From: CAZCEC01 sp964497615
GTDB lineage: Bacteria; Chloroflexota; Anaerolineae; Anaerolineales; UBA6663
DNA length: 64,000 nucleotides
Reading direction: 5' to 3'
NCBI GenBank assembly: GCA_964497615.1
Contig: CAZCEC010000027.1
Location: forward strand, 1 to 64,000
Positions within the stretch are counted from its first letter, which is position 1, and each line of letters begins with the position of its first letter. The notes under the pieces are model-generated. The model saw only the letters and a program-made list of their open reading frames with translations. It did no database searches and was not told the origin of the DNA. A program made the position numbers and the translations under genes. This document shows, piece after piece, positions 15,968 to 24,895 of this stretch.

Positions 15968-17224
15968 CTAGGCCATCAGGCTCTCCAGCAGGGGCGCCAG
16001 ATGGCGGCGCATGACGGCGCGCCAGGTGTATTGCTGCCACACCAGGCGCCGCAGCTTGTAACCGCGGCTGCGCCGCGACCAGGCGATTAGCTGATCGGCG
16101 ACAACGCCGGGATCATCGTCCAGCCGGAAACGATGCACCAGGTCGCGTCCAATCTCCCGGAAGACGGGAATGTCGGCGCAGAAGACGGCGCGGCCCAGCA
16201 AGCCGGCTTCGATCAGGGGGATGCCGAAACCCTCGGCGGTGCTGGGCAGCAGCAGCGCGTCGCAGGCTTCGTACAGGTCGCGCACAACAGTAAAGGGCAG
16301 AACACGCGGCTCGTCTGGAGTGTGCCCCAGTTCGGTGAGGAAGAACGCCTCTTGCTCCAGATCGAGCTCCCGCCGCGCGGCGCGCAAATCCTCCAGCAGG
16401 TCCAGGCCGGCCGGATCGTGCGGGTCGGGCGGGCCGGTGACGGCGAAGCGCGGCGACAGGCCGCGCGCCTTGAGCCCGGCGACCACGCGCAGCGAGAAGG
16501 CGATATTCTTGAGCTGGGTCAGGCGCACTGGCTGAAGCAGAAACAGATCGCCCTCGCGCAGGCCCAACTCGTGGATCAGGGCATCGCCTTCGGGCGACAA
16601 GTTCCACCAGAACCGGGCGTGGACGCCGTTGGGGATGATCCGCAGGCGGTTGTGCGGGCAGCGGAACATCTGCGCCAACGCGATCTGGCGCGTGCGCGTG
16701 ATGACCACATAGGTGACGTCGCGCCGCAGCCGGCGCAGCAGCTCCCACGGATACCGCGGGTGAACATGATCGCGCTGTAAGGGATCTTCCCAGGAGGCGT
16801 CGTGGGTCCAGGCCACGCAGCGCGGCAGCCGGCCGCGATCCAGGAGCCGGTGCAGGGCCGCCGTCAAGGGCAGGTTGAAGTGCATCGTCATGACGTTGTG
16901 AACAATGACGATATCGAACGGGGCCAGGGCCTCGGCCAGGCGCGCCTCCAGCCGGTCGCGCAGGGCCACAAACGCCGCCGGCATTTCGCCCCGGTCGAGA
17001 GAGGCGGCCAGCGCGGTGACCGCGGGGTGGGCGGAATCGACTTCCGGCACCGTGAGGACCCGAATGCCGGCGGCCTCATCCGGCTCACCGCCGCGCCCCA
17101 CGACCAGGGTGACGGCATGACCGCTGGCTGCCAGCAGGCGGGCGTGCTCGGCCATGATGGCTTCGACGCCGCCCACGACGGGCGGAGCCGAGTAGTGCAG
17201 AATGGCAATGGCAAGTTTTCGCAT
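15968..17224 (-). CDS. GT4-family glycosyltransferase
   Basis: Retaining glycosyltransferase of the GT-B fold, 418 residues. The N-terminal domain has ILHYSAPPVVGGVEAIMAEHARLLAASGH (acceptor side). The C-terminal domain has NGVHARFW, QPVRLTQLKN and the E-x7-E motif in STAEGFGIPLIEAG, which contacts the donor sugar nucleotide. The ATG at 17224 gives the family start. An in-frame GTG at 17257 overlaps the stop of the upstream OtsA-OtsB gene as GTGA, which would couple translation. It is the last gene of the trehalose locus. It could use the OtsAB or GH63 product chemistry, for example making a glucosylated solute, but the acceptor is not predictable. Confidence 0.82.
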   Translation of the reverse strand: MRKLAIAILHYSAPPVVGGVEAIMAEHARLLAASGHAVTLVVGRGGEPDEAAGIRVLTVPEVDSAHPAVTALAASLDRGEMPAAFVALRDRLEARLAEALAPFDIVIVHNVMTMHFNLPLTAALHRLLDRGRLPRCVAWTHDASWEDPLQRDHVHPRYPWELLRRLRRDVTYVVITRTRQIALAQMFRCPHNRLRIIPNGVHARFWWNLSPEGDALIHELGLREGDLFLLQPVRLTQLKNIAFSLRVVAGLKARGLSPRFAVTGPPDPHDPAGLDLLEDLRAARRELDLEQEAFFLTELGHTPDEPRVLPFTVVRDLYEACDALLLPSTAEGFGIPLIEAGLLGRAVFCADIPVFREIGRDLVHRFRLDDDPGVVADQLIAWSRRSRGYKLRRLVWQQYTWRAVMRRHLAPLLESLMA

Positions 17225-17253
17225 GGGTCGTTGGTCGTCTTCCCGGCGAGCAG

Positions 17254-19551
17254 TCACGTTCGCCTGACAAAGCCTGCCAGCAGTTCGCGGAGTTCATGCG
17301 CGCTGCCCACCGTGAAGCGGGCCCGGGTGCGGAGGGGCTGGCCGACGCGGATGGACCAGGCGGAAGGCGGCAGCGCGGCAAACATATCTTCGTCCGTGTC
17401 GTCATCGCCAGCCACCAGGATCAACTCGGGCGGCGGGTCCGCGGCCAGCCACGCCGCGGCGGCCTGGCCCTTGCCCACCTGGCTCTGCTTAACCTCCAGC
17501 ACGCGATTGCCGCGCTGCACCTGCAGGCTGGTGTTGGCAATGAGGCTGGCGAGGGTATCAGCCAGCTCCTTGGCGCGGAGCGCGCCCAGTTCCGGGTCGG
17601 CCAGGCGATAGTGCCAGGCCAGGGCCAGCGCCTTCTCCTCGATGAGCGCGCCCGGCGTGCGATCCACAAAGGCCTCCAGCAGCGGCCGAATCGGCTCCTT
17701 CCAGTTTGTGTCGGCAGCTGCGGCATCCAGCCGCCACCCGGCCGCCGGGTCGGTTAGCCGCCAGGCGCCATGCTCGGCCACCAGCGCGGCGCCCAGGCCG
17801 CCCAGCCACTGCTCCAGGGTCACGTGGTCACGGCCGCTGATGATCACCACCGTATTGGCCGGGTCGGCCGAGAGGTCAGTCAGCAGCCGGCGAGCCTCCG
17901 CGTCGGGGGCGGCCAGGTGGGGCAGGGACGCGAACGGCACGAGGGTGCCGTCATAGTCGAGCAGCAGCAGGCGGCGGCTGGCGGCGGCAAAGGCGCGCTC
18001 CAGCTTGGTGCGCCACTCGCCGGTCAGGCGCCGGTGCGGGCGCTCGCGCTGGTAGGCTTCGGCCTGGTGGAGGCGGCCTAGAAAATCGGCGCTCCAGCGA
18101 TGCACGTCGTAACGGCGCAGCCGATCGCGCATGGGGCGGTTGCGCCGCACCTGTTCGTCCACCGGCATTGCCAGCGCCTGCTGAATGGCCTCGGCCATGC
18201 CGGCCTCGTCGGCCGGGTTGACGATGAGGGCCTCGCCCAACTCGGCGGCGGCGCCGGCGGTTTCGCTGAGGATCAGCACGCCAGTGTCGTCCAGCCGGCA
18301 CGCCAGGTATTCCTTGGCGACCAGGTTCATCCCGTCGCGCAGGGGCGTGACCAGGGCCACATCGGCGGCGCGATAGAGCGCGGCGAGTTCATCCGGGCTG
18401 AAACTGCGGTAAAGATAGTGAATGGGGCTCCAATCAGGCGTGCTGTATTTCCCGTTGATGTAGCCCACCAGTTCATTCACGCGGCGCTTGAGGCGCTGAT
18501 AGGCGGCAACGGTGGCGCGCGAAGGGACGCCGATGAGCACCAGCCGCACGCGCCCGCGCCATTCCGGGTACTTCTCCAGAAAGTGGGCGAAGGCCCGCAG
18601 TCGTTCGGGCAGGCCCTTGGTAAAGTCCAGCCGGTCCACCGACAGGATCAGGCGCTCATGGTCGAGGGTGGGCAGGCCCGGCGCGGCCGGCGCGACGCGG
18701 GCCGCCTGGGCCAGGGCCGCGGCATCCACGCCCAGGGGAAAGGTGTCCACATGAGTGACGCGCGGGCCGGCAGCCACCCGCCCAAACTCGTGTTCCAGGC
18801 CCAGCCCGCGCTGAAGACTGCTGAGGAAGTGCCGCATGTAATCGTAGGTGTGGAAGCCGATCAGGTCGGCGCCCAGCAACCCGCGCAGCAGCGCCTCGCG
18901 GCAAGGCAGTTCTCGAAACAACTCATAGGACGGGAAGGGAATGTGCAGGAAGAAGCCGATCGCGGCTTCGGGCAGGCTGCGGCGCAGCAGCCCAGGCAGC
19001 AGCAACAGTTGATAGTCATGGACCCACACCTGGTCGCCCGGCTGGTAGGCCTCCAACACCGCGTCGTGGAAGCGTTCATTGACGGCGGTGTAGGCTTCCC
19101 ATTCGGCGGGGTCGAAGCGGGCCAGCCGGGGAAAGTAGTGGAACAGCGGCCAGACGCAGTTGTTGCTGAAGCCCGCGTAGTAGCGGTCGAATTGACGGGC
19201 CGGGATGAAGACGGGATGAAAGCTGCCCGCCGCGTGCAATGCGGCGCGGACGTTCGTGCGGGCGCGGGTCGAGGTGGCGGGCAATCCGGGCCAGCCAATC
19301 CAGCGGGTGGGCGTGTGGGCGGCTAGCGCTGTAAGCGCGGAGGCCAGGCCGCCGACGCTGCGCTGCACAAAGAGTTGATCATCGCGGCGCTCCAGGCTGA
19401 CCGGCAGCCGGTTGCTGACGATGATCAGGCCGGCGGGCCGAGGCTCAGCGGCGGATGGCGCGGCGGCGCGATGGACGATCGTATCGGGGTTGGCGAAGGC
19501 GTTGTCAGGCGGTGGGGCAGGGGAAGAAGTCAAGACACTAACTGAATCCAC
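17254..19551 (-). CDS. otsA-otsB: Bifunctional trehalose-6-phosphate synthase/phosphatase (OtsA-OtsB fusion)
   Basis: Makes trehalose from UDP-glucose (or another NDP-glucose) and glucose-6-phosphate. Residues about 40-500 are the GT20 synthase: LIIVSNRLPV, VWVHDYQLLLLPGLLR, DRLDFTKGLPERLRAF, and LRDGMNLVAKEY in the donor site. Residues about 515-760 are the HAD phosphatase: LLLLDYDGTLVPF (two catalytic Asp), IISGRD and VAGDDDTDEDMF. The length, 765 residues, is normal for the fused form. The GTG at 19551 overlaps the TreS-like gene by 22 bp. A TTG at 19533 that overlaps its TGA is an alternative. It is cytoplasmic and in one transcript with the ABC transporter and GH13 gene, which is unusual for a synthetic enzyme. 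Confidence 0.92.
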   Translation of the reverse strand: MDSVSVLTSSPAPPPDNAFANPDTIVHRAAAPSAAEPRPAGLIIVSNRLPVSLERRDDQLFVQRSVGGLASALTALAAHTPTRWIGWPGLPATSTRARTNVRAALHAAGSFHPVFIPARQFDRYYAGFSNNCVWPLFHYFPRLARFDPAEWEAYTAVNERFHDAVLEAYQPGDQVWVHDYQLLLLPGLLRRSLPEAAIGFFLHIPFPSYELFRELPCREALLRGLLGADLIGFHTYDYMRHFLSSLQRGLGLEHEFGRVAAGPRVTHVDTFPLGVDAAALAQAARVAPAAPGLPTLDHERLILSVDRLDFTKGLPERLRAFAHFLEKYPEWRGRVRLVLIGVPSRATVAAYQRLKRRVNELVGYINGKYSTPDWSPIHYLYRSFSPDELAALYRAADVALVTPLRDGMNLVAKEYLACRLDDTGVLILSETAGAAAELGEALIVNPADEAGMAEAIQQALAMPVDEQVRRNRPMRDRLRRYDVHRWSADFLGRLHQAEAYQRERPHRRLTGEWRTKLERAFAAASRRLLLLDYDGTLVPFASLPHLAAPDAEARRLLTDLSADPANTVVIISGRDHVTLEQWLGGLGAALVAEHGAWRLTDPAAGWRLDAAAADTNWKEPIRPLLEAFVDRTPGALIEEKALALAWHYRLADPELGALRAKELADTLASLIANTSLQVQRGNRVLEVKQSQVGKGQAAAAWLAADPPPELILVAGDDDTDEDMFAALPPSAWSIRVGQPLRTRARFTVGSAHELRELLAGFVRRT

Positions 19552-21152
19552 CGATAGCCATAGGCCGGCAGGTCGAACGCCGCGCTGGGCAGGAACTGGC
19601 TGGCACCGTCGCCGGACAGCAGATCGACCAGCTTAGCCTCGGGCCCCGCGTAAAGCGCGCCAAGGTCCAGGTGCACGCGTTGGGCCTCGGCGGAGAGGTT
19701 GAAGAGGGCCAGCACGGTTGTCCCGGCGTACCGGCGCGCACTGCCCAGGAGGGCGGCCGGGCTCAGGGGCAGAAAATCGAAGTCGCCATGCCCAAAGGCC
19801 GGCTGGGATTGGCGGACGGCCGTCAGCCGCCGCAGCCGGTGCCAGAGCGAGGCGGGGTCGGCCTGTTGCGCGGCTAGATTGACGCGCGTGTAGGCATAAG
19901 GGCCTTCGGCGATGACGGGGGCGTAGAGTTGGTCTGGCGGGGCGGGGGAGAAGCCCGCGTTCGGGCTGGCATCCCACTGGAAGGGCGTGCGGACCCCATC
20001 GCGGTCGTCGAGCCAGATGTTATCGCCCATGCCGATCTCGTCGCCGTAATAGAAGATGGGCGTGCCGGGCAAGGCGAAGAGCAGGGCGTGGGCCAATTCG
20101 ATCTTGCGCGGGTCGCCATCCAGCAGGGGCGCCAGGCGGCGGCGGATGCCCAGGTTGAGGCGCATGCGCGGCTCGGGCGCATAGCACTCCCACATCCACT
20201 GGCGCTCAGCCGGCGTCACCATTTCCAGGGTCAGCTCATCGTGATTGCGCAGGAAGGTGCACCACTGGGTGTTGGGCGGGATGGCGGGCGTGGCGCGCAT
20301 GATTTCGATGATGGGGCCCGCATTGGCCTGGGCCAGCGCCATGAAGAGCCGGGGCATGACGGGGAAGTGGAAGGCCATGTGGAACTCGTCGCCGTTGCTG
20401 AAGTAGGGGCGCAGGTCGTGCGGCCACTGGTTGGCCTCGGCCAGCAGCACGGCGCCGGGGGCGTACGAGTCCATGAACTGGCGCAGTTCCTTGAGGTAGG
20501 CGTGGGTCTCGGGCAGGTTTTCGCAGTTGGTGCCCTCGCGCTCGAACAGGTAGGGCACGGCGTCGGCGCGGAAGCCGTCCAGGCCCTGGTCCAGCCAGAA
20601 CTTGAGCACGTTCTTCATCTCTTCGCGCACGGCCGGGTTGTCGAAGTTCAGGTCCGGCTGGCTGCTGTAGAAGCGGTGCCAGAAGTATTGGCCGGCCACC
20701 GGGTCGTAGGTCCAGTTGGAGGTTTCGGTGTCGAGGAAGATGATGCGGGCGCCAGCGTAGCGGGTGTTGTCGTCGCTCCAGACGTAGTAGTCGCGGTAGG
20801 GCGAGTGGCGGTCGGCGCGGGCGGCCTGGAACCAGGGGTGCTGGTCGGAGGTGTGGTTGAGGACCAGGTCGGTGATGACGCGCAGGCCGCGGCGCTTGGC
20901 CTCGGCCAGCAGCACCTGGAAGTCAGCCAGGGTACCATAGTCTGGATGGATGGCGTAGTAGTCGGCGATGTCGTAGCCGTCATCCAGCAACGGCGACGGG
21001 TAGATGGGCGGCAGCCAGAGGCACGTCACCCCCAGCGACTGGAGATAGTCCAGCTTGGCGGTGACGCCGGCCAGGTCGCCGTGCCCGTCGCCGTTGCTAT
21101 CGTAGAAGGCGCGAACGTAGAGCTCGTAGAAGACGGCGTCCTTGAACCACAT
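19530..21152 (-). CDS. treS: GH13 alpha-amylase-family enzyme, trehalose synthase (TreS)-like
   Basis: Cytoplasmic (beta/alpha)8 glycosidase of 540 residues. The four GH13 regions are visible: DLVLNHTSDQHPWF, GFRADAVPYLFEREGTNC (catalytic Asp), LLAEANQWPHD (acid/base Glu) and FLRNHDELT (His-Asp). The EREGTNCENLPETH and ANQWPHD segments are those of TreS (maltose to trehalose isomerase) more than of general alpha-glucosidases. The end is a small beta domain (about 455-540). The true start is the ATG at 21152, which overlaps the permease stop as TGATG; the frame is open far upstream only through the permease gene. It would convert imported maltose or trehalose, or help make trehalose with OtsAB. 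Confidence 0.88.
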   Translation of the reverse strand: MWFKDAVFYELYVRAFYDSNGDGHGDLAGVTAKLDYLQSLGVTCLWLPPIYPSPLLDDGYDIADYYAIHPDYGTLADFQVLLAEAKRRGLRVITDLVLNHTSDQHPWFQAARADRHSPYRDYYVWSDDNTRYAGARIIFLDTETSNWTYDPVAGQYFWHRFYSSQPDLNFDNPAVREEMKNVLKFWLDQGLDGFRADAVPYLFEREGTNCENLPETHAYLKELRQFMDSYAPGAVLLAEANQWPHDLRPYFSNGDEFHMAFHFPVMPRLFMALAQANAGPIIEIMRATPAIPPNTQWCTFLRNHDELTLEMVTPAERQWMWECYAPEPRMRLNLGIRRRLAPLLDGDPRKIELAHALLFALPGTPIFYYGDEIGMGDNIWLDDRDGVRTPFQWDASPNAGFSPAPPDQLYAPVIAEGPYAYTRVNLAAQQADPASLWHRLRRLTAVRQSQPAFGHGDFDFLPLSPAALLGSARRYAGTTVLALFNLSAEAQRVHLDLGALYAGPEAKLVDLLSGDGASQFLPSAAFDLPAYGYRWIQLVS

Positions 21153-22342
21153 CAGCCTTTCACCGAACCCGCCAGCAAGCCGCGCACGAAGTAGCGCTGC
21201 AGCGAGAAGAACACGATCATGGGTAACAACATCGAGAGGAATGCCGCCGCGGTTAGCAGGTGCCAGCCGCTGCCGATGCTGGTGACCATGTTGCTGATCT
21301 GGTAGGTGAGCACCGGGTTCTGCCCGCCGAGAAACACCAGCGCCACCAGCAGGTCGTTCCAGATCCACAGGAACTGGAAGATGCCCAGCGCGGCGATGGC
21401 GGGGATGGCCAGGGGCAGGGCCAACCGGTAGAAGGCCGTCCAGTGATTGGCCCCATCCAGGTAGACGGACTCGAACAACTCGCGCGGCAGGGAGCCCAGG
21501 AAGTTGCGCATCAGGTAGATGGCGTAGGGCAAGCCAAACCCGGTGTGGAACAGCCACACGCCCAGGAAGGTGCCGTTGAGCCCCATCTGGTTGTAGAGGC
21601 GCGAGATGGGGATGAGGGTCATCTGGAGCGGGATCACCTGGAGCCCCACCAGCAGCGCAAACATGACCATCCGCCCGCGGAAGTGCATCCACGAAAAGGC
21701 GTAGGCGGCGAAGGCGGCGAACAGGATGGGCAATAAGGTGGACGGGATGGCGACGATCAGGCTGTTGAGGAAGGCCCGCCCCATGCCGCGCGGGTTGCCC
21801 AGGTCGGCCAGGGTGCAGGTGATGTCCACTGGTTGCGAGCCAGCCGCGCAGTCGGCGCGATAGCTGGTCGCGCCCCGGTAGCCGGTGAGTGCGTCGATGT
21901 AGTTGTCGACGGTGAAGACCTGATGGGTCTCCACGCCAGCCAGGATGCGCATGTAGCTTGCCAGGTCGGCGGCCTCCTGGTCGGTGGGCAGGGGCTGGCC
22001 CTGGAGGTGCGGCTGGCCGTCGATGTCGCGCTCCAGCGCCGCCAGGACGGCGAACGACCGGCGGTAGTTCTGGACGACGTTCGGGTCGCTCAGGTTGGCG
22101 TCGGCCAGGGTCGCGCCATCGTCGCCGTGGCACTCGGCGCACATGGCCGCGTACTCGGTCGAGCCTTTAGGCCCGCGGAAGGCCGTCCACCAGCCGGACT
22201 CGGTGACGGTCTGATAGGGGCGCAGGGAGGTGATGGCCAGTCCAATGGCCGGGATCAGCCACAGCGCGCAAATGCCAATGAGGATGACATGGGTGGGTAG
22301 GCCGCGCAGCCACATCTGGAGGCGGCTCTGGGTGTTCATCAT
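21152..22342 (-). CDS. MalG-type sugar ABC permease with an inserted cytochrome-c-like CxxCH domain
   Basis: Inner permease of a carbohydrate ABC importer. The core (TM1 at about 17-38 and five further helices from about 190 on) has the EAA loop VYLDGANHWTAFYRLALPLAIPAI for the ATPase and the usual GSVKG end. At 396 residues it is about 100 longer than MalG. The extra part is in the first external loop, right after the family segment SGWWTAF. There MCAECHGDDG (CxxCH, about residues 68-72) and the later PTDQEAADLASYMRIL look like the first and last helices of a class I cytochrome c. The normal FTVDNYIDAL follows. A second external insert has a Cys pair (DCAAGSQPVDITC). It is coupled to malF (ATGA) and the GH13 gene. 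Confidence 0.85.
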   Translation of the reverse strand: MMNTQSRLQMWLRGLPTHVILIGICALWLIPAIGLAITSLRPYQTVTESGWWTAFRGPKGSTEYAAMCAECHGDDGATLADANLSDPNVVQNYRRSFAVLAALERDIDGQPHLQGQPLPTDQEAADLASYMRILAGVETHQVFTVDNYIDALTGYRGATSYRADCAAGSQPVDITCTLADLGNPRGMGRAFLNSLIVAIPSTLLPILFAAFAAYAFSWMHFRGRMVMFALLVGLQVIPLQMTLIPISRLYNQMGLNGTFLGVWLFHTGFGLPYAIYLMRNFLGSLPRELFESVYLDGANHWTAFYRLALPLAIPAIAALGIFQFLWIWNDLLVALVFLGGQNPVLTYQISNMVTSIGSGWHLLTAAAFLSMLLPMIVFFSLQRYFVRGLLAGSVKG

Positions 22343-23322
22343 CGCATGGCCTCCTGTTCGCGGAAGCGGCGGATGTTGAAGATCATGGCCGGAATGATGA
22401 CGATGATCAGCACTACGGCGATGGCGGCCGCCCGGCCGGTATCATTGTTGAGGTACTGCTCGGTGTACATCCGGTTGGCGATGACTTCGGTGCCGTAGTT
22501 CCCGCCCGTCATCACATACACGATGTCGAACACCTTGAGGACGTTGATCACCATCGTCGTGATGACGACCGTGATCGTGGGCAGGATCATGGGCACCATG
22601 ATGCCCATGAACACCTGCCACTCGGTCGCGCCGTCCACGCGGGCGGCCTCCAGGATTTCGCCCGGCACGCCCTTCAGCGCCGCGGCCAGAACCGTCATGC
22701 AGAACCCGGTCCACATCCAGATGCCGACCAGGATCAGGGCCAGGGTGTTCACCTGCGGCAGGGTCATCCAGGCCACGGGTTCCGCCCCCAGCGAAGTGAC
22801 AATGCCGTTCAGCAGGCCAATTTGCTCGCCCGTGGCGCGGTATTCGTACACAAACCGCCAGATCACGCCCGCCCCCACGAATGAGATGGCCATGGGCATG
22901 AAGATGATGGCCTTGGCCAGCGGCTCGTAGCGCACCCGGTCGGCCAGCGTGGCGATGACCAGGCCCAGCACGACCGTGCCGGTGGTCATCACCACGATCC
23001 AGGTGAGATTGTTGATGAACGACTCGCGCATGGCGGCCGACGTGAGGGCGTAGCGGAAATTCTCCAACACCCCCCAACAGGGCTGGCCCGCGACGCAGCG
23101 CGTGGCCGCAGAAGCATCGGCTTCCTTGTCCATCAGGCTCAAGTAGGCGGTGGACAGGCCCGGATAGACGATGAAGATCGTCATCACCAGCAGGGCCGGC
23201 GCCAGGTACAGCCAGGGTGTGAGCGGCTTCTGCCGCATCACCGCGGGGACTTGTTCGGCGGGCGCGCGAGCCGGGAGCCGCGCTGGCATGCGGACAGGTT
23301 CCGGGGCTTGGGTGAGGGCCAT
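22339..23322 (-). CDS. MalF-type sugar ABC permease
   Basis: Partner permease, 327 residues with six predicted helices. The EAA loop is EAARVDGATEWQVFMGIMVPMILPT. The first external loop carries a short insert with two Cys (TRCVAGQPCWG, about residues 76-86) that could form a disulfide. The ATG at 23322 has a very good AGGAGG eight bases upstream. It overlaps the MalG-type gene by four bases (ATGA). No ATPase gene is in the locus, so an unlinked MsiK-like ATPase probably serves it, as in many sugar importers. Confidence 0.9.
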   Translation of the reverse strand: MALTQAPEPVRMPARLPARAPAEQVPAVMRQKPLTPWLYLAPALLVMTIFIVYPGLSTAYLSLMDKEADASAATRCVAGQPCWGVLENFRYALTSAAMRESFINNLTWIVVMTTGTVVLGLVIATLADRVRYEPLAKAIIFMPMAISFVGAGVIWRFVYEYRATGEQIGLLNGIVTSLGAEPVAWMTLPQVNTLALILVGIWMWTGFCMTVLAAALKGVPGEILEAARVDGATEWQVFMGIMVPMILPTITVVITTMVINVLKVFDIVYVMTGGNYGTEVIANRMYTEQYLNNDTGRAAAIAVVLIIVIIPAMIFNIRRFREQEAMR

Positions 23323-23392
23323 CGCATCTCCTCCTGAGATGATTGGCGGTCGGCGCGAAAGGCGTGGGTTGTCGAGAGCCGAGTGATGGGCC

Positions 23393-23427
23393 GCCCTTCC
23401 CTGGCCGGCCTGCGGCCAGGGAAGGGC
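23393..23427 (-). promoter_or_regulatory. 15-bp intercistronic hairpin between binding protein and permease genes
   Basis: A perfect 15-bp stem (GCCCTTCCCTGGCCG with its complement) and a 5-nt loop lies in the 142-bp gap after the binding-protein gene. No U-tract follows. Its position matches that of hairpins that protect binding-protein mRNA or reduce read-through, giving more binding protein than permease. Confidence 0.65.
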
Positions 23428-23464
23428 TTGCCTGTTTCGTTGGGTGGTCGAGCGTGCCGGGCGT

Positions 23465-24805
23465 TTAGTTCCCGGACGTCGATTCCGCCTGCGCGGCCGC
23501 CGCCGCGTCCAGGCCTTGCATCAGGTCGCCGCCGTTGACGTAGTTGATGATGGCCGCCCACTCGTCATCGCCAAACCCGGCGATGGTGTCGCCGATGTCG
23601 GGCGTGAAGCCGGACGTAGCCGCCAGGGCATCACCGAACTTCGTCAGGGCAGCGTCGGTGTAGTTGCCGGTGGCGCCGCGGTTGGGCGAGACGCCGAACG
23701 TGGCCGCGGCCCAGTTGGCGCCGCCCAGTTCAGACGACAGGTAGGCCACCAGCGCCTTGACGGCCGCCTTGTCGCTGAAGGCCATCATCCAGTCGGCGCC
23801 GCCTTGCAGGCCCTGCGCGCCGGGGACGATGAAGAAGTCGTAGTCCACGCCATACTCCAGGTCGGGGAACTGCGTCTTCACTTCGGCGCCCGCGAAGCCC
23901 GACTGCTTGACCATCATGGCCTCGGGCGGATCGGCAAACGGCTTGTAGATGGGGTCGAGGAAGGGCGTGGACAGGGTGCCCTGCGCGCCGCCGACGGTGT
24001 AGGTCGCGTCGCTGGCCCACTTGCCATAGGTCTCGTAGGCCTGGACGACGCCCGCATCGTTGTAGGCCACGCTGCCGTCAATGATGCCATTGACGTAGTC
24101 CGGGCCTTGCTGGACGAGCAGGATGTCCTGGATGAAGTCGGAGCCGGTCCAGCCGGTGGCATCGCCAGACTCCATGCCCATGCTCCACGGCACGTCGCCG
24201 TTGGCCACCATCTGTTCCACCAGGGCGTCGAGTTCATCCCAGGTGGTGGGCACGGCATAGCCCTTGGCCGAGAAGACCGCCGGGCTGTACCAGATCATGG
24301 TCTTGACATCGGCCTTGACGGGCAGGCCCACCCACTTGCCGTTGATGGTGCCCGGGGCCGTGAAGAAGTCGGCGTAGTTCTCGGCGTGGCCGCCGAGGGC
24401 ATCCATCGCCTGAAGCTGGTCCACATACAGGTTGAGCTGGGTGACATTCCAGAAGGCAATGTCGGGCGGGTTGCCGCCCTGGACGCGGGTGTCGAGCAGG
24501 GCCTGGTCGCGGGTGCTCTCCGGCTGGAAGACGATGCCGCAGGCATCGACCAGGGGCTGGAGGATTTGGTTTAGGGCGGCTTCTTCCGCGCCCGACCACT
24601 GGTAGATCATGCTGACCGTGTCGCCGGAGGCGGCGCCCATGCAGTCGATGCCGGTCTCGGGCATCGCGGTGGGCTCGGGGGCGGTGGTGGCCGGCGGGCT
24701 GGTGGGCTGCGGGGCCGTGGTGGAGGTGGCAGCCGGGGTACAGGCCGCCGCCAGCAGGCCCAACACCATCAGGGCCGAAAGCCAACGCCAATAGCGTTTG
24801 TTCAT
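23465..24805 (-). CDS. Sugar ABC transporter substrate-binding lipoprotein
   Basis: Extracellular solute-binding protein (family 1) of 446 residues. The signal peptide ends in lipobox LAAAC (Cys22), followed by a Thr/Pro linker. The mature domain shows family features such as NPPDIAFWN, WDELDALVEQMVANGDVPWSMGM and the end region FGVSPNRGAT. AGGAGG lies eight bases before the ATG. It is the first of the binding-protein/permease set. From its neighbours (TreS, OtsAB, glucosidase) the likely ligand is trehalose, maltose or a related glucoside. It is 90 bp downstream of the LacI gene on the same strand and may share its transcript. Confidence 0.92.
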   Translation of the reverse strand: MNKRYWRWLSALMVLGLLAAACTPAATSTTAPQPTSPPATTAPEPTAMPETGIDCMGAASGDTVSMIYQWSGAEEAALNQILQPLVDACGIVFQPESTRDQALLDTRVQGGNPPDIAFWNVTQLNLYVDQLQAMDALGGHAENYADFFTAPGTINGKWVGLPVKADVKTMIWYSPAVFSAKGYAVPTTWDELDALVEQMVANGDVPWSMGMESGDATGWTGSDFIQDILLVQQGPDYVNGIIDGSVAYNDAGVVQAYETYGKWASDATYTVGGAQGTLSTPFLDPIYKPFADPPEAMMVKQSGFAGAEVKTQFPDLEYGVDYDFFIVPGAQGLQGGADWMMAFSDKAAVKALVAYLSSELGGANWAAATFGVSPNRGATGNYTDAALTKFGDALAATSGFTPDIGDTIAGFGDDEWAAIINYVNGGDLMQGLDAAAAAQAESTSGN

Positions 24806-24895
24806 CTGTTCACTCCTCCTGATTCGAATAACTTGCGCTGCACACGATGGATGGCTGTGCGAGTCGGGCTGTGTAGGCTAGATGGTGTGACGACT

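Noticed and set aside
21153..22142. N-terminal 330 codons of a long open frame extending the TreS-like gene
   Set aside because: This part is out of frame with the MalG-type permease that occupies the same DNA. The GH13 protein starts naturally at MWFKDAVFYELYVRAF (21152).
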